Source of the DNA: an uncultured Pseudomonadota bacterium
GTDB taxonomy: Bacteria; Pseudomonadota; Gammaproteobacteria; Burkholderiales; Thiobacillaceae
DNA length: 64,000 bases
Reading direction: 5' to 3'
Assembly (NCBI GenBank): GCA_903835655.1
Contig: CAILNT010000015.1
Coordinates: forward strand, 1 to 64,000
Each line of letters starts with the position of its first letter. The first letter of the stretch is position 1. A program made the translations under genes and the position numbers. Positions 51,505 through 59,653 of this stretch are shown here, piece by piece. The notes under the pieces are model-generated. The model searched no databases, had not been told where the DNA came from, and saw only the letters and a program-made list of their open reading frames with translations.

Positions 51505-52635
51505 ATGCAGCAGATCGCCATGGCCTGGCTGGCCTATCGCCTGACCCACTCCGCCCTGGTTCTGGGGCTGCTGGGATTCGCCAGCCAGTTGCCCATCCTC
51601 CTGTTCGGCGCCCTGGGTGGCGTCTGGTCGGACCGCGTGGATCGACGCCACCTGATGTTGTGGACCCAGTCCGCGGCCCTGCTCCAGGCGCTGCTCCTGG
51701 CCTGGCTCACCTGGCGTGGCTGGATCACCCCAGAATTACTGCTGGCCCTGGGCTTTCTCATGGGCTGCATCAACGCCGTCGACATGCCCGCGCGCCAATC
51801 CCTGGTGGTGCATCTGGTGGACGACAGGGCGCAACTGGCCAACGCCATTGCCCTCAACTCCTTCCTGATGAATTCCACCCGCTTCGTCGGCCCTGCCCTG
51901 GCCGGCTGGATCATTGCCCAGGTGGGCGAGTCGCTCTGCTTCCTGTTGAATGCCCTCTCTTATCTGGCCGTGCTGCTGGCATTGTGGGCGTTGCATGCCC
52001 GGCCCAAGGGGGATGCCTCCGCGCCCGCCTGGCGCGCCTTGAATGAGGGGCTGCGCTACACCTTCAACCATGCGGATATCCGATTGTTCCTGGTGCTGGT
52101 AGCCAGCATCAGCTTTTTCGTCACCCCCTACGTGGTCATGATGCCCCTCTACGCCAAGACCATCTTCCACGGCGACGCCCAGACCTTCGGCCTTCTGGTG
52201 AGCAGCGCCGGGGCCGGCTCCCTCCTGGCCAGCCTGTTTCTGGCCTCGCGGACCTCGGTCGAAGGCCTGGCGCGCCGGGTGTCCCTGGCGGCCACCGTGG
52301 CCGGAGTGGCCCTGGCCCTGTTCGCCCTCAACAGCGTCCACGCGCTGGCCTATCCCATCCTGATGTTGCTGGGTTTTTGCCTGGTCCTGATCGCCGCCGG
52401 CAGCAATACCTTGCTCCAGACCTGGCTGCGCGACGACATGCGCGGCCGGGTCATGGCGCTCTTTTCCATGGCCTTCCTGGGCATTGCTCCCCTGGGCAGC
52501 CTGGCCGTCGGCAGCCTGGCCAGCGGCATCGGCATCCGCCCGGCCCTGTTCCTCTGCGGCGTCCTGACCATCGCCGCCGGCCTGGTCCACAACCATCGCC
52601 TGGGAATCAGGCTGCATCCGTCCTTGAGCCGCTAG
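51505..52635 (+). CDS. MFS transporter (EntS-like), 5' end unresolved
   Basis: Major facilitator of at least 376 residues with about 11 visible helices. The same frame continues upstream to 51379 and encodes RLPRALRSRDFRLYFAGQLVSVAGTW, a typical N-terminal part including the first helix of this family. That stretch has no ATG, GTG or TTG. Either a rare start (ATT at 51409, after GGGCGGG, or CTG at 51442) is used, or a frameshift joins it to the ATG at 51365 or 51374 in another frame. The first conventional start, 51505, would lose half of helix 1. The 3' end overlaps hemY by 29 bases. The substrate is unknown. Confidence 0.8.
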   Translation: MQQIAMAWLAYRLTHSALVLGLLGFASQLPILLFGALGGVWSDRVDRRHLMLWTQSAALLQALLLAWLTWRGWITPELLLALGFLMGCINAVDMPARQSLVVHLVDDRAQLANAIALNSFLMNSTRFVGPALAGWIIAQVGESLCFLLNALSYLAVLLALWALHARPKGDASAPAWRALNEGLRYTFNHADIRLFLVLVASISFFVTPYVVMMPLYAKTIFHGDAQTFGLLVSSAGAGSLLASLFLASRTSVEGLARRVSLAATVAGVALALFALNSVHALAYPILMLLGFCLVLIAAGSNTLLQTWLRDDMRGRVMALFSMAFLGIAPLGSLAVGSLASGIGIRPALFLCGVLTIAAGLVHNHRLGIRLHPSLSR

Positions 52636-53035
52636 CCGCCTGCCCGGAGTGCGCGTCGCCAGCCGCGATCAGGCGTGCCGCGACATCCGCCGCACGGCAT
52701 CCCTCCGCCTTCCGCGCCAGCCGGGCCGCGCGCGCGGCGTCGCCATCGAGATGCGCGCGCATGGCATCCAGCAGCGTGCGCTCGGCCGCGGCGAGTCGTT
52801 GCTGATCGCGCCATTCGCGCACGTCGTCGGGCAGGCGCAATGCGGCCTGGCCCAGGTGCAACGCGGCGTAGGCCAGGGCGATGAGGCCTACCAGCAAGGC
52901 CAGGGCGAGCAGAAACGAGAGTTCCATGCGCCAGGGGGGATAGACCACGATGACATAGCCCTGATCGACCCGCGCCACCAGGGTCAGGGCCACGGCCAGC
53001 GCAAACAAAGCGAGTAGCCAGAAGGCGGCGCGCAT
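52607..53035 (-). CDS. hemY: HemY-like protein, truncated to the N-terminal domain
   Basis: A 142-residue protein matching only the HemY N-terminal domain: two membrane helices (about 4-22 and 38-60) and the segment GYVIVVYPPWRMELSFLLALALLV. Family proteins are about 400 residues, with C-terminal tetratricopeptide repeats; here the frame stops after GRKAE-type helix AARLIAAGDAHSG. What should be the rest is replaced by the convergent MFS gene. Start at 53035 is the first residue of the usual HemY opening. It is the last gene of hemC-D-X-Y. Confidence 0.85.
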   Translation of the reverse strand: MRAAFWLLALFALAVALTLVARVDQGYVIVVYPPWRMELSFLLALALLVGLIALAYAALHLGQAALRLPDDVREWRDQQRLAAAERTLLDAMRAHLDGDAARAARLARKAEGCRAADVAARLIAAGDAHSGQAASGSRTDAA

Positions 53036-53102
53036 CAGCCTTGATTCCTCGGTTGACCGCTCAGCTTTCCCCGTAAGGCCCCATGGATATGGAGGATTGC
53101 GA

Positions 53103-54095
53103 TCAACGCCGCTGCCCCCGTGCCGCGCGTATGGCCTTGAGGCTGGCATCGATTTCCGTGTCGCTCAGCGCCACGGGGACGGTACGCAATCCGCCCAGGC
53201 TTTCGAGTACCGCGCGGGTCGTCTGGTCACGCGGGTTGAAATAACGCCGGGTCCAGTCGCGCGCAGCGTCGAGGTCGTCGTGGAACGTGACTTCGTCGCG
53301 CTGCAACGCGGCGATGCGCGCGGAAATCAGTCGTAGCTTGAGGTTCTCGCGCAGGAAATAGAGCTGCGTGGGCTCGAGCAAGGGCATCTCGGGGTGGTCC
53401 AGGCGGCGTATGCGCACCAGCCCTTTGAAGGCCTGCCAGGCTTCGCCGGACAGGTTCGTCAAGGTGTCGACCGCGCCGCCGTGCGCCAACTGGGCCTTTT
53501 TCGGCGCGGGTTCCGCCTCCGACTCCGGTTTGAGCCGGTCCACATTCTGGATCAGCTCCTCCAGGCGGGCGTTGAGGCCGACGATGTCCGCCGCCGGCAG
53601 GAGCCTGAGCCGCTCCATATCGCGTTCGATCGCATCCCGCAGGCCGTTGAACTGGGGCTTGTCGAGTTGCGCCAAACGGGTTGCCGCCGCATCCAGGCCG
53701 ATCAGCGCGGCCTTCACATTGCCGGCCAGCTGCAACTGTTGCTGCGCCAGCAACAGGGTCTGCTCGATGTCCGCCACGATCCGTTCGTCCTGGCTGCGCG
53801 CGAGATCCTGATACATCGCGTTCAAGGCCAGTTGCTGGCTCTGTGACTCCTGCGCCCGCGACTCCAGGGCGGACAGCCGTCCTTGCAGGTCGGCCAGGGC
53901 GGCGTTGGCGGCCTTGGCGGCGGCACGCGCCTCCTGGCTGGCGGCGTCGAAGGCGCCGATGCGCCGGGCCAACTGCACTTCCATGGCACGCATGCGATCG
54001 TAAGCCTGCCAGGAGAGGCTCAACGTCAGCAGGATGGCGACCCCGCCCAGGATGGGGCCCAGCCATGCCAGCCGCGGAGTAGTGTTTTCAGCCAT
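53103..54095 (-). CDS. hemX: HemX-like membrane protein
   Basis: Bitopic inner-membrane protein of 330 residues. One helix (about 9-30, RLAWLGPILGGVAILLTLSLSW) is followed by a coiled coil (about 35-100) and a helical periplasmic domain with ADIEQTLLLAQQQLQLAGNVKAAL. It has no uroporphyrinogen methyltransferase domain, although such proteins are often mislabelled that way. Role in heme synthesis is inferred only from location. It overlaps hemD by 8 bases. Confidence 0.88.
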   Translation of the reverse strand: MAENTTPRLAWLGPILGGVAILLTLSLSWQAYDRMRAMEVQLARRIGAFDAASQEARAAAKAANAALADLQGRLSALESRAQESQSQQLALNAMYQDLARSQDERIVADIEQTLLLAQQQLQLAGNVKAALIGLDAAATRLAQLDKPQFNGLRDAIERDMERLRLLPAADIVGLNARLEELIQNVDRLKPESEAEPAPKKAQLAHGGAVDTLTNLSGEAWQAFKGLVRIRRLDHPEMPLLEPTQLYFLRENLKLRLISARIAALQRDEVTFHDDLDAARDWTRRYFNPRDQTTRAVLESLGGLRTVPVALSDTEIDASLKAIRAARGQRR

Positions 54096-54840
54096 GGGCG
54101 AAGTATTCCACAAGACCACGCACCAGGCCCATCTCGCCGGGTGCCGTGACCATGCCGCTGGCCACGCCCAAATCCCGCGCATGGCCGATGATGCGCGCAT
54201 GCGGCGCGAACATCGGGGTGGCGCGGATCAAGCCGGCATCGTCCTCCCCCAGGAGGGTAAACAGGTTGTCCAGGGTCTGAGTACTCAGCACGGTGACGGC
54301 CTGGATGCCGCCCCGCCGCCAAGTCTCGCGCAGGGGGGCGGGATCGGCGCTGCCCAGGCCACGCCGGTAGCAGGGGATGTAGTCCACGCTGGCACCGCGA
54401 GCGCGCAGCGTATCCGCCAACAATTCGCGACCGCCATCGCCGCGGAAGATGCACACGTGCCTCCCCGCCATATCCTGTAGTTGCGGCAAGGCCAGCAGAT
54501 GCTCGCTGTCGGCACCCGTATCGGGCACCAGCACCGCCGCCACGCCCCCCGCGCGCAGGGCCGCCGCCGTCCCCTGACCCAGTCCGGCCACGGGCAAGCC
54601 CGCAGGCCAGGAGGGCGAGCGGGCGAGCCCGAATTGCACGGCGCTGGGGCTCACGAAGATCGCCAGGTCGCATGCCGCCAGGTCATACTGCGTCGAGACC
54701 GCGGGGTCCAAAGGCAGGATGTCCAGGGCAGGGAACAGGACGGGGCACCCCCCCAGTTCGGCGATACGGGCCCGCAATCCCGCCGCCTGCGCCGTCGGAC
54801 GGGTAATCAGCACCCCCAGCCCGGCCAGGGGCGGGTTCAT
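54088..54840 (-). CDS. hemD: uroporphyrinogen-III synthase
   Basis: Cyclises hydroxymethylbilane to uroporphyrinogen III. The 250-residue protein has two Rossmann-like lobes, with LGVLITRPTAQAAGLRARI at the N-terminus and the central DLAIFVSPSAVQFGL. Sequence conservation in this family is low, and the call relies on hemC upstream. It starts 32 bases after hemC; the longer open frame upstream is not used. Confidence 0.92.
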   Translation of the reverse strand: MNPPLAGLGVLITRPTAQAAGLRARIAELGGCPVLFPALDILPLDPAVSTQYDLAACDLAIFVSPSAVQFGLARSPSWPAGLPVAGLGQGTAAALRAGGVAAVLVPDTGADSEHLLALPQLQDMAGRHVCIFRGDGGRELLADTLRARGASVDYIPCYRRGLGSADPAPLRETWRRGGIQAVTVLSTQTLDNLFTLLGEDDAGLIRATPMFAPHARIIGHARDLGVASGMVTAPGEMGLVRGLVEYFAHG

Positions 54841-54871
54841 GCGCGCCCGCCTTCGAGCGGGGGAGTCAGCC

Positions 54872-55804
54872 TCATTGCACGCGCAGAACGAGCTCCGCCA
54901 GCAGGCCATCGGCACCCTGCGCCATCAGCTCCCGCGCGGCCGCATGGCCGACGGCATCGGGATCGAGCGGATCGCCCTCGACACTGCTGCGGTAGAAACG
55001 GATGCCTTCGAGATCGGCCACGAAGGCGCGCAGGAAAATGCGCCCCTCACGCAGTTCCGCGTAGCCGCCGATGGGCGCCTGGCAGCCGCCATGCAGCATC
55101 CGGCTCATCGCCCGCTCGGCGCGCACGCAGGCGGAGGTTTCGGGGTCGTTGAGCGGTGCCAGCAGCGCAGCCAGTTCCGGCCGGCCGGAGAGGATCTCGA
55201 TACCCAGCGCGCCCTGCCCCACCGCCGGCAGGCTTTCTTCCGGCGACAGGATGGCGCGGATGTGGCTACCCAGACCCAGGCGCTTGAGGCCGGCGGCGGC
55301 GAGCAGGATGGCGTCGTACTGGCCTTCCTCAAGCTTGCGCAAGCGAGTGTTGACGTTGCCGCGCAGGGAGTCGACATCCAGGTCCGGATAGACCGCGCGC
55401 AGCTGCGCCTGGCGGCGCAGACTGGAAGTGCCGACGCGGGCGCCGGCCGGAAGATCGCTCAGACGCGCGTACTTGCGCGAAACGAAAGCGTCCCGCGGGT
55501 CCTCCCGCTTCGAGATGGCGACCAGCTCGAAACCGGGGGGCAGGTCCATGGGCACATCCTTGATCGAGTGCACGGCGAGGTCGGCGCGGCCTTCCGCCAT
55601 GGCCGTTTCCAGCTCCTTCACGAACAGACCCTTGCCACCGATGCGCGAGAGCGGAGAATCGAGAATCTGGTCGCCCTGGGTGGTCATGCCGAGCAACTCG
55701 ACCTCCAGACCAGGGTGCAGTTCCAGGAGGCGGGCCTTGACGTGTTCGGCCTGCCACAAGGCAAGCTGGCTCTCGCGCGTGGCGATGACGATTTTTTTCG
55801 GCAT
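54872..55804 (-). CDS. hemC: hydroxymethylbilane synthase (porphobilinogen deaminase)
   Basis: Joins four porphobilinogens into hydroxymethylbilane. The 310-residue protein starts [20 protein letters not shown] and has [33 protein letters not shown], and the dipyrromethane cofactor Cys in [12 protein letters not shown]. First gene of the heme operon, divergent from the thioredoxin-fold gene with 63 bases between. Confidence 0.96.
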   Translation of the reverse strand: MPKKIVIATRESQLALWQAEHVKARLLELHPGLEVELLGMTTQGDQILDSPLSRIGGKGLFVKELETAMAEGRADLAVHSIKDVPMDLPPGFELVAISKREDPRDAFVSRKYARLSDLPAGARVGTSSLRRQAQLRAVYPDLDVDSLRGNVNTRLRKLEEGQYDAILLAAAGLKRLGLGSHIRAILSPEESLPAVGQGALGIEILSGRPELAALLAPLNDPETSACVRAERAMSRMLHGGCQAPIGGYAELREGRIFLRAFVADLEGIRFYRSSVEGDPLDPDAVGHAAARELMAQGADGLLAELVLRVQ

Positions 55805-55867
55805 GATTAGCTATCTAGTCCGTAGCGGGCATCGCTAGAATGCCCCATGATTATCAGGAATAAGCCT

Positions 55868-56389
55868 ATGAAACAGGCAGTTAAGCAGACGCTCGCGTGC
55901 CTGGCGATTTTAACATGGGGTATGGCCCCCGCCCGTGCCGATGTGCCCTGGGCACGCGATCTGCGACAGGACGCCGCGGCCGCGCGTGCTGCCAACGGCG
56001 TCGTCCTGGTAGTTTTCGTCGCCTCGCACTGCCCCTACTGCGAAACCGCGCTCAACGATTTCCTGATCCCCATGAGTGGCAACGCCGATTACTTCGCCGT
56101 GGTGATGCGCCGGGTGGAGAGCGGCGGCGCCAACCCACTCACGGATTTTCAGGGCCGCAAGCTCAGTGGGCGCCAGTTCGCCGCCGCATACGGCGTGCGC
56201 CTGACGCCGACCGTGATGGTGTTCGACGGCGAAGGCCACCCGCTCACCAAACCGGTGATCGGCGTGAGCACACCCGATTACTACGGCTCTTTTCTGGATC
56301 AGGCAATCGACCAGGGCGTGCAGCTAGTCCGCGCCCGGATCGGCGAGCGGCCTCCGGTCACTCCGGGCAAGGCGTCAGGGTCAAAGTGA
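55868..56389 (+). CDS. exported thioredoxin-fold protein (SoxW/DsbE-like)
   Basis: Periplasmic thioredoxin-fold protein of 173 residues. A signal peptide (about 1-24, LACLAILTWGMAPARA) is followed by the active site ASHCPYCETAL and a cis-Pro region VRLTPTVMVFD. AGGA lies about 9 bases before the ATG at 55868. The 3' end overlaps the convergent kinase gene by 9 bases. A disulphide reductase role is likely; the partner is unknown. Confidence 0.85.
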   Translation: MKQAVKQTLACLAILTWGMAPARADVPWARDLRQDAAAARAANGVVLVVFVASHCPYCETALNDFLIPMSGNADYFAVVMRRVESGGANPLTDFQGRKLSGRQFAAAYGVRLTPTVMVFDGEGHPLTKPVIGVSTPDYYGSFLDQAIDQGVQLVRARIGERPPVTPGKASGSK

Positions 56390-57313
56390 GTAGCCGTATT
56401 CCACCCTGAAGCGGTCGGCGACTTCGTCCCAGGTGCAGCGGTGATTCTGGCCGCCGCGCTGGGCAATCTTGATCGCGCCCAGCAAGCCGGCCAGGCGGCC
56501 GCAAGTGGGCCAGTCCAGCCCCTTGTGCAGGCCGGTCATCAAGCCGGCGCGGTAGGCATCGCCACAACCGGTCGGGTCGACCACTGCGCTGGCCGCCGCG
56601 GGCGGGATGTCGTGCACCAGGCCGTCGGCAAAGATGCGCGAGCCCTCGCCCCCCAGCGTCACCACTAGGGCGCGCACCTGCCGCGCCAACATTTCCAGCG
56701 TCTGGCCGGTGCGTTCCTGCAGGAGCTTCGCCTCGTAGTCGTTGCAGGTGAGGTAATCCGCCTGACCGAGAAATTCCAGCAATTCGGTACCGTTGAACAT
56801 GGGCAGGCCCTGGCCGGGATCGAAGATGAAGGGAATGCCGGCCTCGTGAAACTGGCGCGCATGCTCGATCATGCCCTGGCGCCCGTCCGGCGAGACGATG
56901 CCGAGCTTGATGCCGGAAGTATCGGCCACCCGGTTCTGGTGGGAGAAATTCATCGCTCCGGGGTGGAAGGCGGTGATCTGGTTGTCGTCCAGGTCGGTGG
57001 TGATGAAGGCCTGGGCGGTGAAGCTGTCGGCGACGTGCCGGATATGAGCGGCGTCGAGTCCGAGGGTTTGCAGGCGCGCGGCATAGGGCGCGAAATCGTC
57101 GCCCACCGTGGCCATGACGACCGGCTCGCCGCCCAACAGCTTCAGGCTATAGGCGATGTTGCCGGCGCAGCCGCCATACTCGCGGCGCATGTCCGGCACC
57201 AGGAAGGCCACGTTCAGGATATGGATCTGCTCGGGCAGGATGTGATTCTTGAACTGGTCGTGGAACACCATGATGGTGTCGAAGGCCATGGAACCGCAGA
57301 TGAGTGTGCGCAT
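56381..57313 (-). CDS. PfkB-family carbohydrate/nucleoside kinase (adenosine kinase-like)
   Basis: ATP-dependent ribokinase-family enzyme of 310 residues. It has the N-terminal GSMAFDTIMVF, the substrate loop YGGCAGNIAYSLKLLGG, and the C-terminal catalytic DPTGCGDAYRAGLM with the base Asp. Bacterial proteins of this type are annotated as adenosine kinase or as a carbohydrate kinase. The gene lies alone between convergent and co-directional neighbours. Confidence 0.85.
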   Translation of the reverse strand: MRTLICGSMAFDTIMVFHDQFKNHILPEQIHILNVAFLVPDMRREYGGCAGNIAYSLKLLGGEPVVMATVGDDFAPYAARLQTLGLDAAHIRHVADSFTAQAFITTDLDDNQITAFHPGAMNFSHQNRVADTSGIKLGIVSPDGRQGMIEHARQFHEAGIPFIFDPGQGLPMFNGTELLEFLGQADYLTCNDYEAKLLQERTGQTLEMLARQVRALVVTLGGEGSRIFADGLVHDIPPAAASAVVDPTGCGDAYRAGLMTGLHKGLDWPTCGRLAGLLGAIKIAQRGGQNHRCTWDEVADRFRVEYGYSL

Positions 57314-57366
57314 CGGGAGTCTGTTCTCGTATTTGGGGTGAGGGCGATTCTCGCGCCGCAGGGTGG

Positions 57367-57395
57367 AAAAAAACAGGCCCGCGCGCGGCGGGCCC
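57367..57395 (-). terminator. rho-independent terminator of the ccm operon
   Basis: On the minus strand a 6-bp GC stem (57389-57394 with 57376-57381) with a 7-base loop is followed by TG and seven T residues (57373-57367). It begins 26 bases after the ccmI stop codon. Confidence 0.85.
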
Positions 57396-57420
57396 GATAC
57401 GTGACATGACCGGCGCAGAT

Positions 57421-58686
57421 TTACTGGCGTACTTTGTCGATGGTCAGCTTGACGCCCTGGGCACCGACCTTGACGCCCTCCAGGCTGCCTTCCAGGTCGC
57501 CCGTGGCACCCATGGGCTGACCGGACTTTGCGATACGCACGGCCAGGGTGACGTTCTTGAAACTGGACAGTTTGCTGTCCGGGTTCATGGCCATCGCATC
57601 GGTCATTTCGAATTCCAAGGGGAGTTGCCCGGCCGTGGAGCGAATCACGGCAATCGGCGGGCCGCCCTGGCCTGCGCGCGCGAACAGGAACATCACGTCG
57701 CCATCCTTGATCCTGGACTTGAGCGCGGCGGCGATCTCCACCTTGCCCTTGATGCTGGCCCCCGCCGCGGCCGTGGGAGGCACGGGCGCGCTGGGTTGTG
57801 CGGAGAGGTTATCCAGTCCATTGCCGCCGCCCGCCCGCTCCGCCTCCTGGATGGCCGACTGGATATCCTTGGCATAGGGGTCGTCCGGCGACAATTGCTG
57901 ATAGAGCCGGGTCATGTAGGCCACGGCCTCCTTGTAGTTTTTGCCCTGGAAGGCGGCGATGCCGGCCAACTCCAGGCCCTTGCGGTCGGAGGGGTCGAGG
58001 GCCAGGGCTTCGCGCACCAGCTTCATGGGTTCGCCACCTAGCTCGCGGTTATTGCGCAGGGCCAGGACTTCGGCATACGCGGAACGCGCGCTGGCTTCAC
58101 CGGGCATCAACTCGATCGCCTTCTGGTAGGCCTTTGCCGCTTCCTCCCAGCGTTGCTGCGCGGCCTGGATGCGTCCCAGCATCATCCAAGCCTTGCCGTC
58201 CCCGGGACTGGACTGGAGCTTGGCCTCCATCTCCCGCGCCAGCTTGGACATGTCGTGACCCGCCGCCTGCGCGGGTGCGGCGCTGGGCGCATCCGCCTGC
58301 GGCAGGAGCGCGCCGGGGTTACCCAGCCAGAAATACATGGCGAAAACGGCGATGGGCAATAGCACGCCCACGGTGTAGCCCAGGAAACGTCCGCTCGAGG
58401 TCGCAGGCTGTGTAGCCGCATTCTGGCCCAGGGCATCTTCCGCCAGACGCGCCTCCAGCTCCAGTCGGGCCGCGTGAAACTGCTCGTCCGCCAACTGCCC
58501 GTTGGCGCGATCGGCTTCCATTTCCTGCAACTGGTCGCGGTATACCGCGATGTTGATCTCGCGCCGGCCGAGTTTGTCGGGTCCGGAAGGCCGGCGCAGC
58601 AGGGGAGGAAGGACCAGCGCCAGGGCGATGGCGACGAACAGTACGGATACGATCCAGAACAGGGAAACGGACCAGAAGGGGCTCAT
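57421..58686 (-). CDS. ccmI: cytochrome c maturation protein CcmI (TPR type)
   Basis: Membrane chaperone of 421 residues that holds apocytochrome c for heme ligation with CcmF/H. Two N-terminal membrane helices (about 7-28 and 103-120) flank a cytoplasmic loop with KLGRREINIAVYRDQLQEME. Periplasmic tetratricopeptide repeats (about 150-270) follow, then a C-terminal domain (about 310-420) with GKVEIAAALKSRIKDGDVMF. Start overlaps the ccmH stop as ATGA. It is last in the operon, before a terminator. Confidence 0.94.
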   Translation of the reverse strand: MSPFWSVSLFWIVSVLFVAIALALVLPPLLRRPSGPDKLGRREINIAVYRDQLQEMEADRANGQLADEQFHAARLELEARLAEDALGQNAATQPATSSGRFLGYTVGVLLPIAVFAMYFWLGNPGALLPQADAPSAAPAQAAGHDMSKLAREMEAKLQSSPGDGKAWMMLGRIQAAQQRWEEAAKAYQKAIELMPGEASARSAYAEVLALRNNRELGGEPMKLVREALALDPSDRKGLELAGIAAFQGKNYKEAVAYMTRLYQQLSPDDPYAKDIQSAIQEAERAGGGNGLDNLSAQPSAPVPPTAAAGASIKGKVEIAAALKSRIKDGDVMFLFARAGQGGPPIAVIRSTAGQLPLEFEMTDAMAMNPDSKLSSFKNVTLAVRIAKSGQPMGATGDLEGSLEGVKVGAQGVKLTIDKVRQ

Positions 58687-59135
58687 AGGTTTTCATCCAG
58701 CAATTTGGCGGCGGCGGCGATTTGCGTCCCATCCACGGTTTGATCCGGCATGGCGCGGCGCTTCTTCAGGGTTGCGTACCAGACGCCCAGGCCGATGCCC
58801 AGGAAGATCAGGGGACCTAACCACAGCAGATAGGTCACCGGCTTGAAGGGCGGCCGATAGAGGACGAAGTCGCCGTAACGGGTGGTGAGGTAGGAGATCA
58901 CCTCCTTGTCGCTCTTTCCTTGCTTCATCAAGGAGCGGATTTCGCGACGCAGGTCCTCGGCCAGTTCGGCATGGGAGCCGGCCAGGGATTCGTTCTGGCA
59001 GACCAGGCAACGCAGGTCCGAGGCCAGATCCACCATGCGTTGCTCGATGACCGGATCATCGGCCAGAGGCCTGGCTTCATCGGCGAATACGGGAAGAGAG
59101 CAGGCCAACAACAGGACCAGCAGCATGGATCTCAT
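58683..59135 (-). CDS. ccmH: cytochrome c maturation thiol oxidoreductase CcmH
   Basis: A 150-residue membrane-anchored protein that reduces the apocytochrome CXXCH cysteines. It has a signal peptide (about 1-18), the LRCLVCQNESLAGS active site and a C-terminal membrane helix (about 105-122). Coupled to ccmG and ccmI by 4-base overlaps. Confidence 0.95.
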   Translation of the reverse strand: MRSMLLVLLLACSLPVFADEARPLADDPVIEQRMVDLASDLRCLVCQNESLAGSHAELAEDLRREIRSLMKQGKSDKEVISYLTTRYGDFVLYRPPFKPVTYLLWLGPLIFLGIGLGVWYATLKKRRAMPDQTVDGTQIAAAAKLLDENL

Positions 59136-59653
59136 CGGTTCAATTCCTTGATCAGGGGCATGAATTTATTCTCCCAGGCCTCGGCGTCGATCGGGCCGAT
59201 GTGCTTCATCCGCACGAGCCCCCGCTTGTCGATGACATAGGTTTCCGGCGTGCCGGTGACGCCGTAGTCGATGCCGACCATTCCGGAGAGATCCTCGGCG
59301 CACGCCAGATAGGGGTCACCGCTTTGCGCGAGCAGCGCAGTGGCCTCGCGACCCTTGTCCTTCCAGTTGAGGCCGACGAGGGGCACCAGGCCCATCTGGG
59401 CGATCTGCAACAAGGATTCGTGCTCCTGGCGGCAGGCCACGCACCACGGCGCCCAGACGTTGAGCAGCCAGACTTTTCCCTGCATCTGTGCCGGGCTGAA
59501 GGTCTTGTCGGGATGTTCGACCGTCGGCAGGGTAAAGGCGGGGGCGGGCTTGCCGATGAAAGGCGAAGGCACTTCGCGCGGATTCAGGTGCAGGCCCACG
59601 TACAGGACGGCGGACAGGAGGGTGAAGAGGATCAGGGGTAGCCAACGTTTCAT
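59132..59653 (-). CDS. ccmG: cytochrome c maturation thioredoxin CcmG/DsbE
   Basis: A 173-residue periplasmic thioredoxin anchored by one N-terminal helix (about 5-21). Active site WAPWCVACRQEH, with the family's GLNWKDKGREA and YGVTGTPETYVID. It supplies reducing power to CcmH. Overlaps ccmF and ccmH by 4 bases. Confidence 0.95.
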   Translation of the reverse strand: MKRWLPLILFTLLSAVLYVGLHLNPREVPSPFIGKPAPAFTLPTVEHPDKTFSPAQMQGKVWLLNVWAPWCVACRQEHESLLQIAQMGLVPLVGLNWKDKGREATALLAQSGDPYLACAEDLSGMVGIDYGVTGTPETYVIDKRGLVRMKHIGPIDAEAWENKFMPLIKELNR

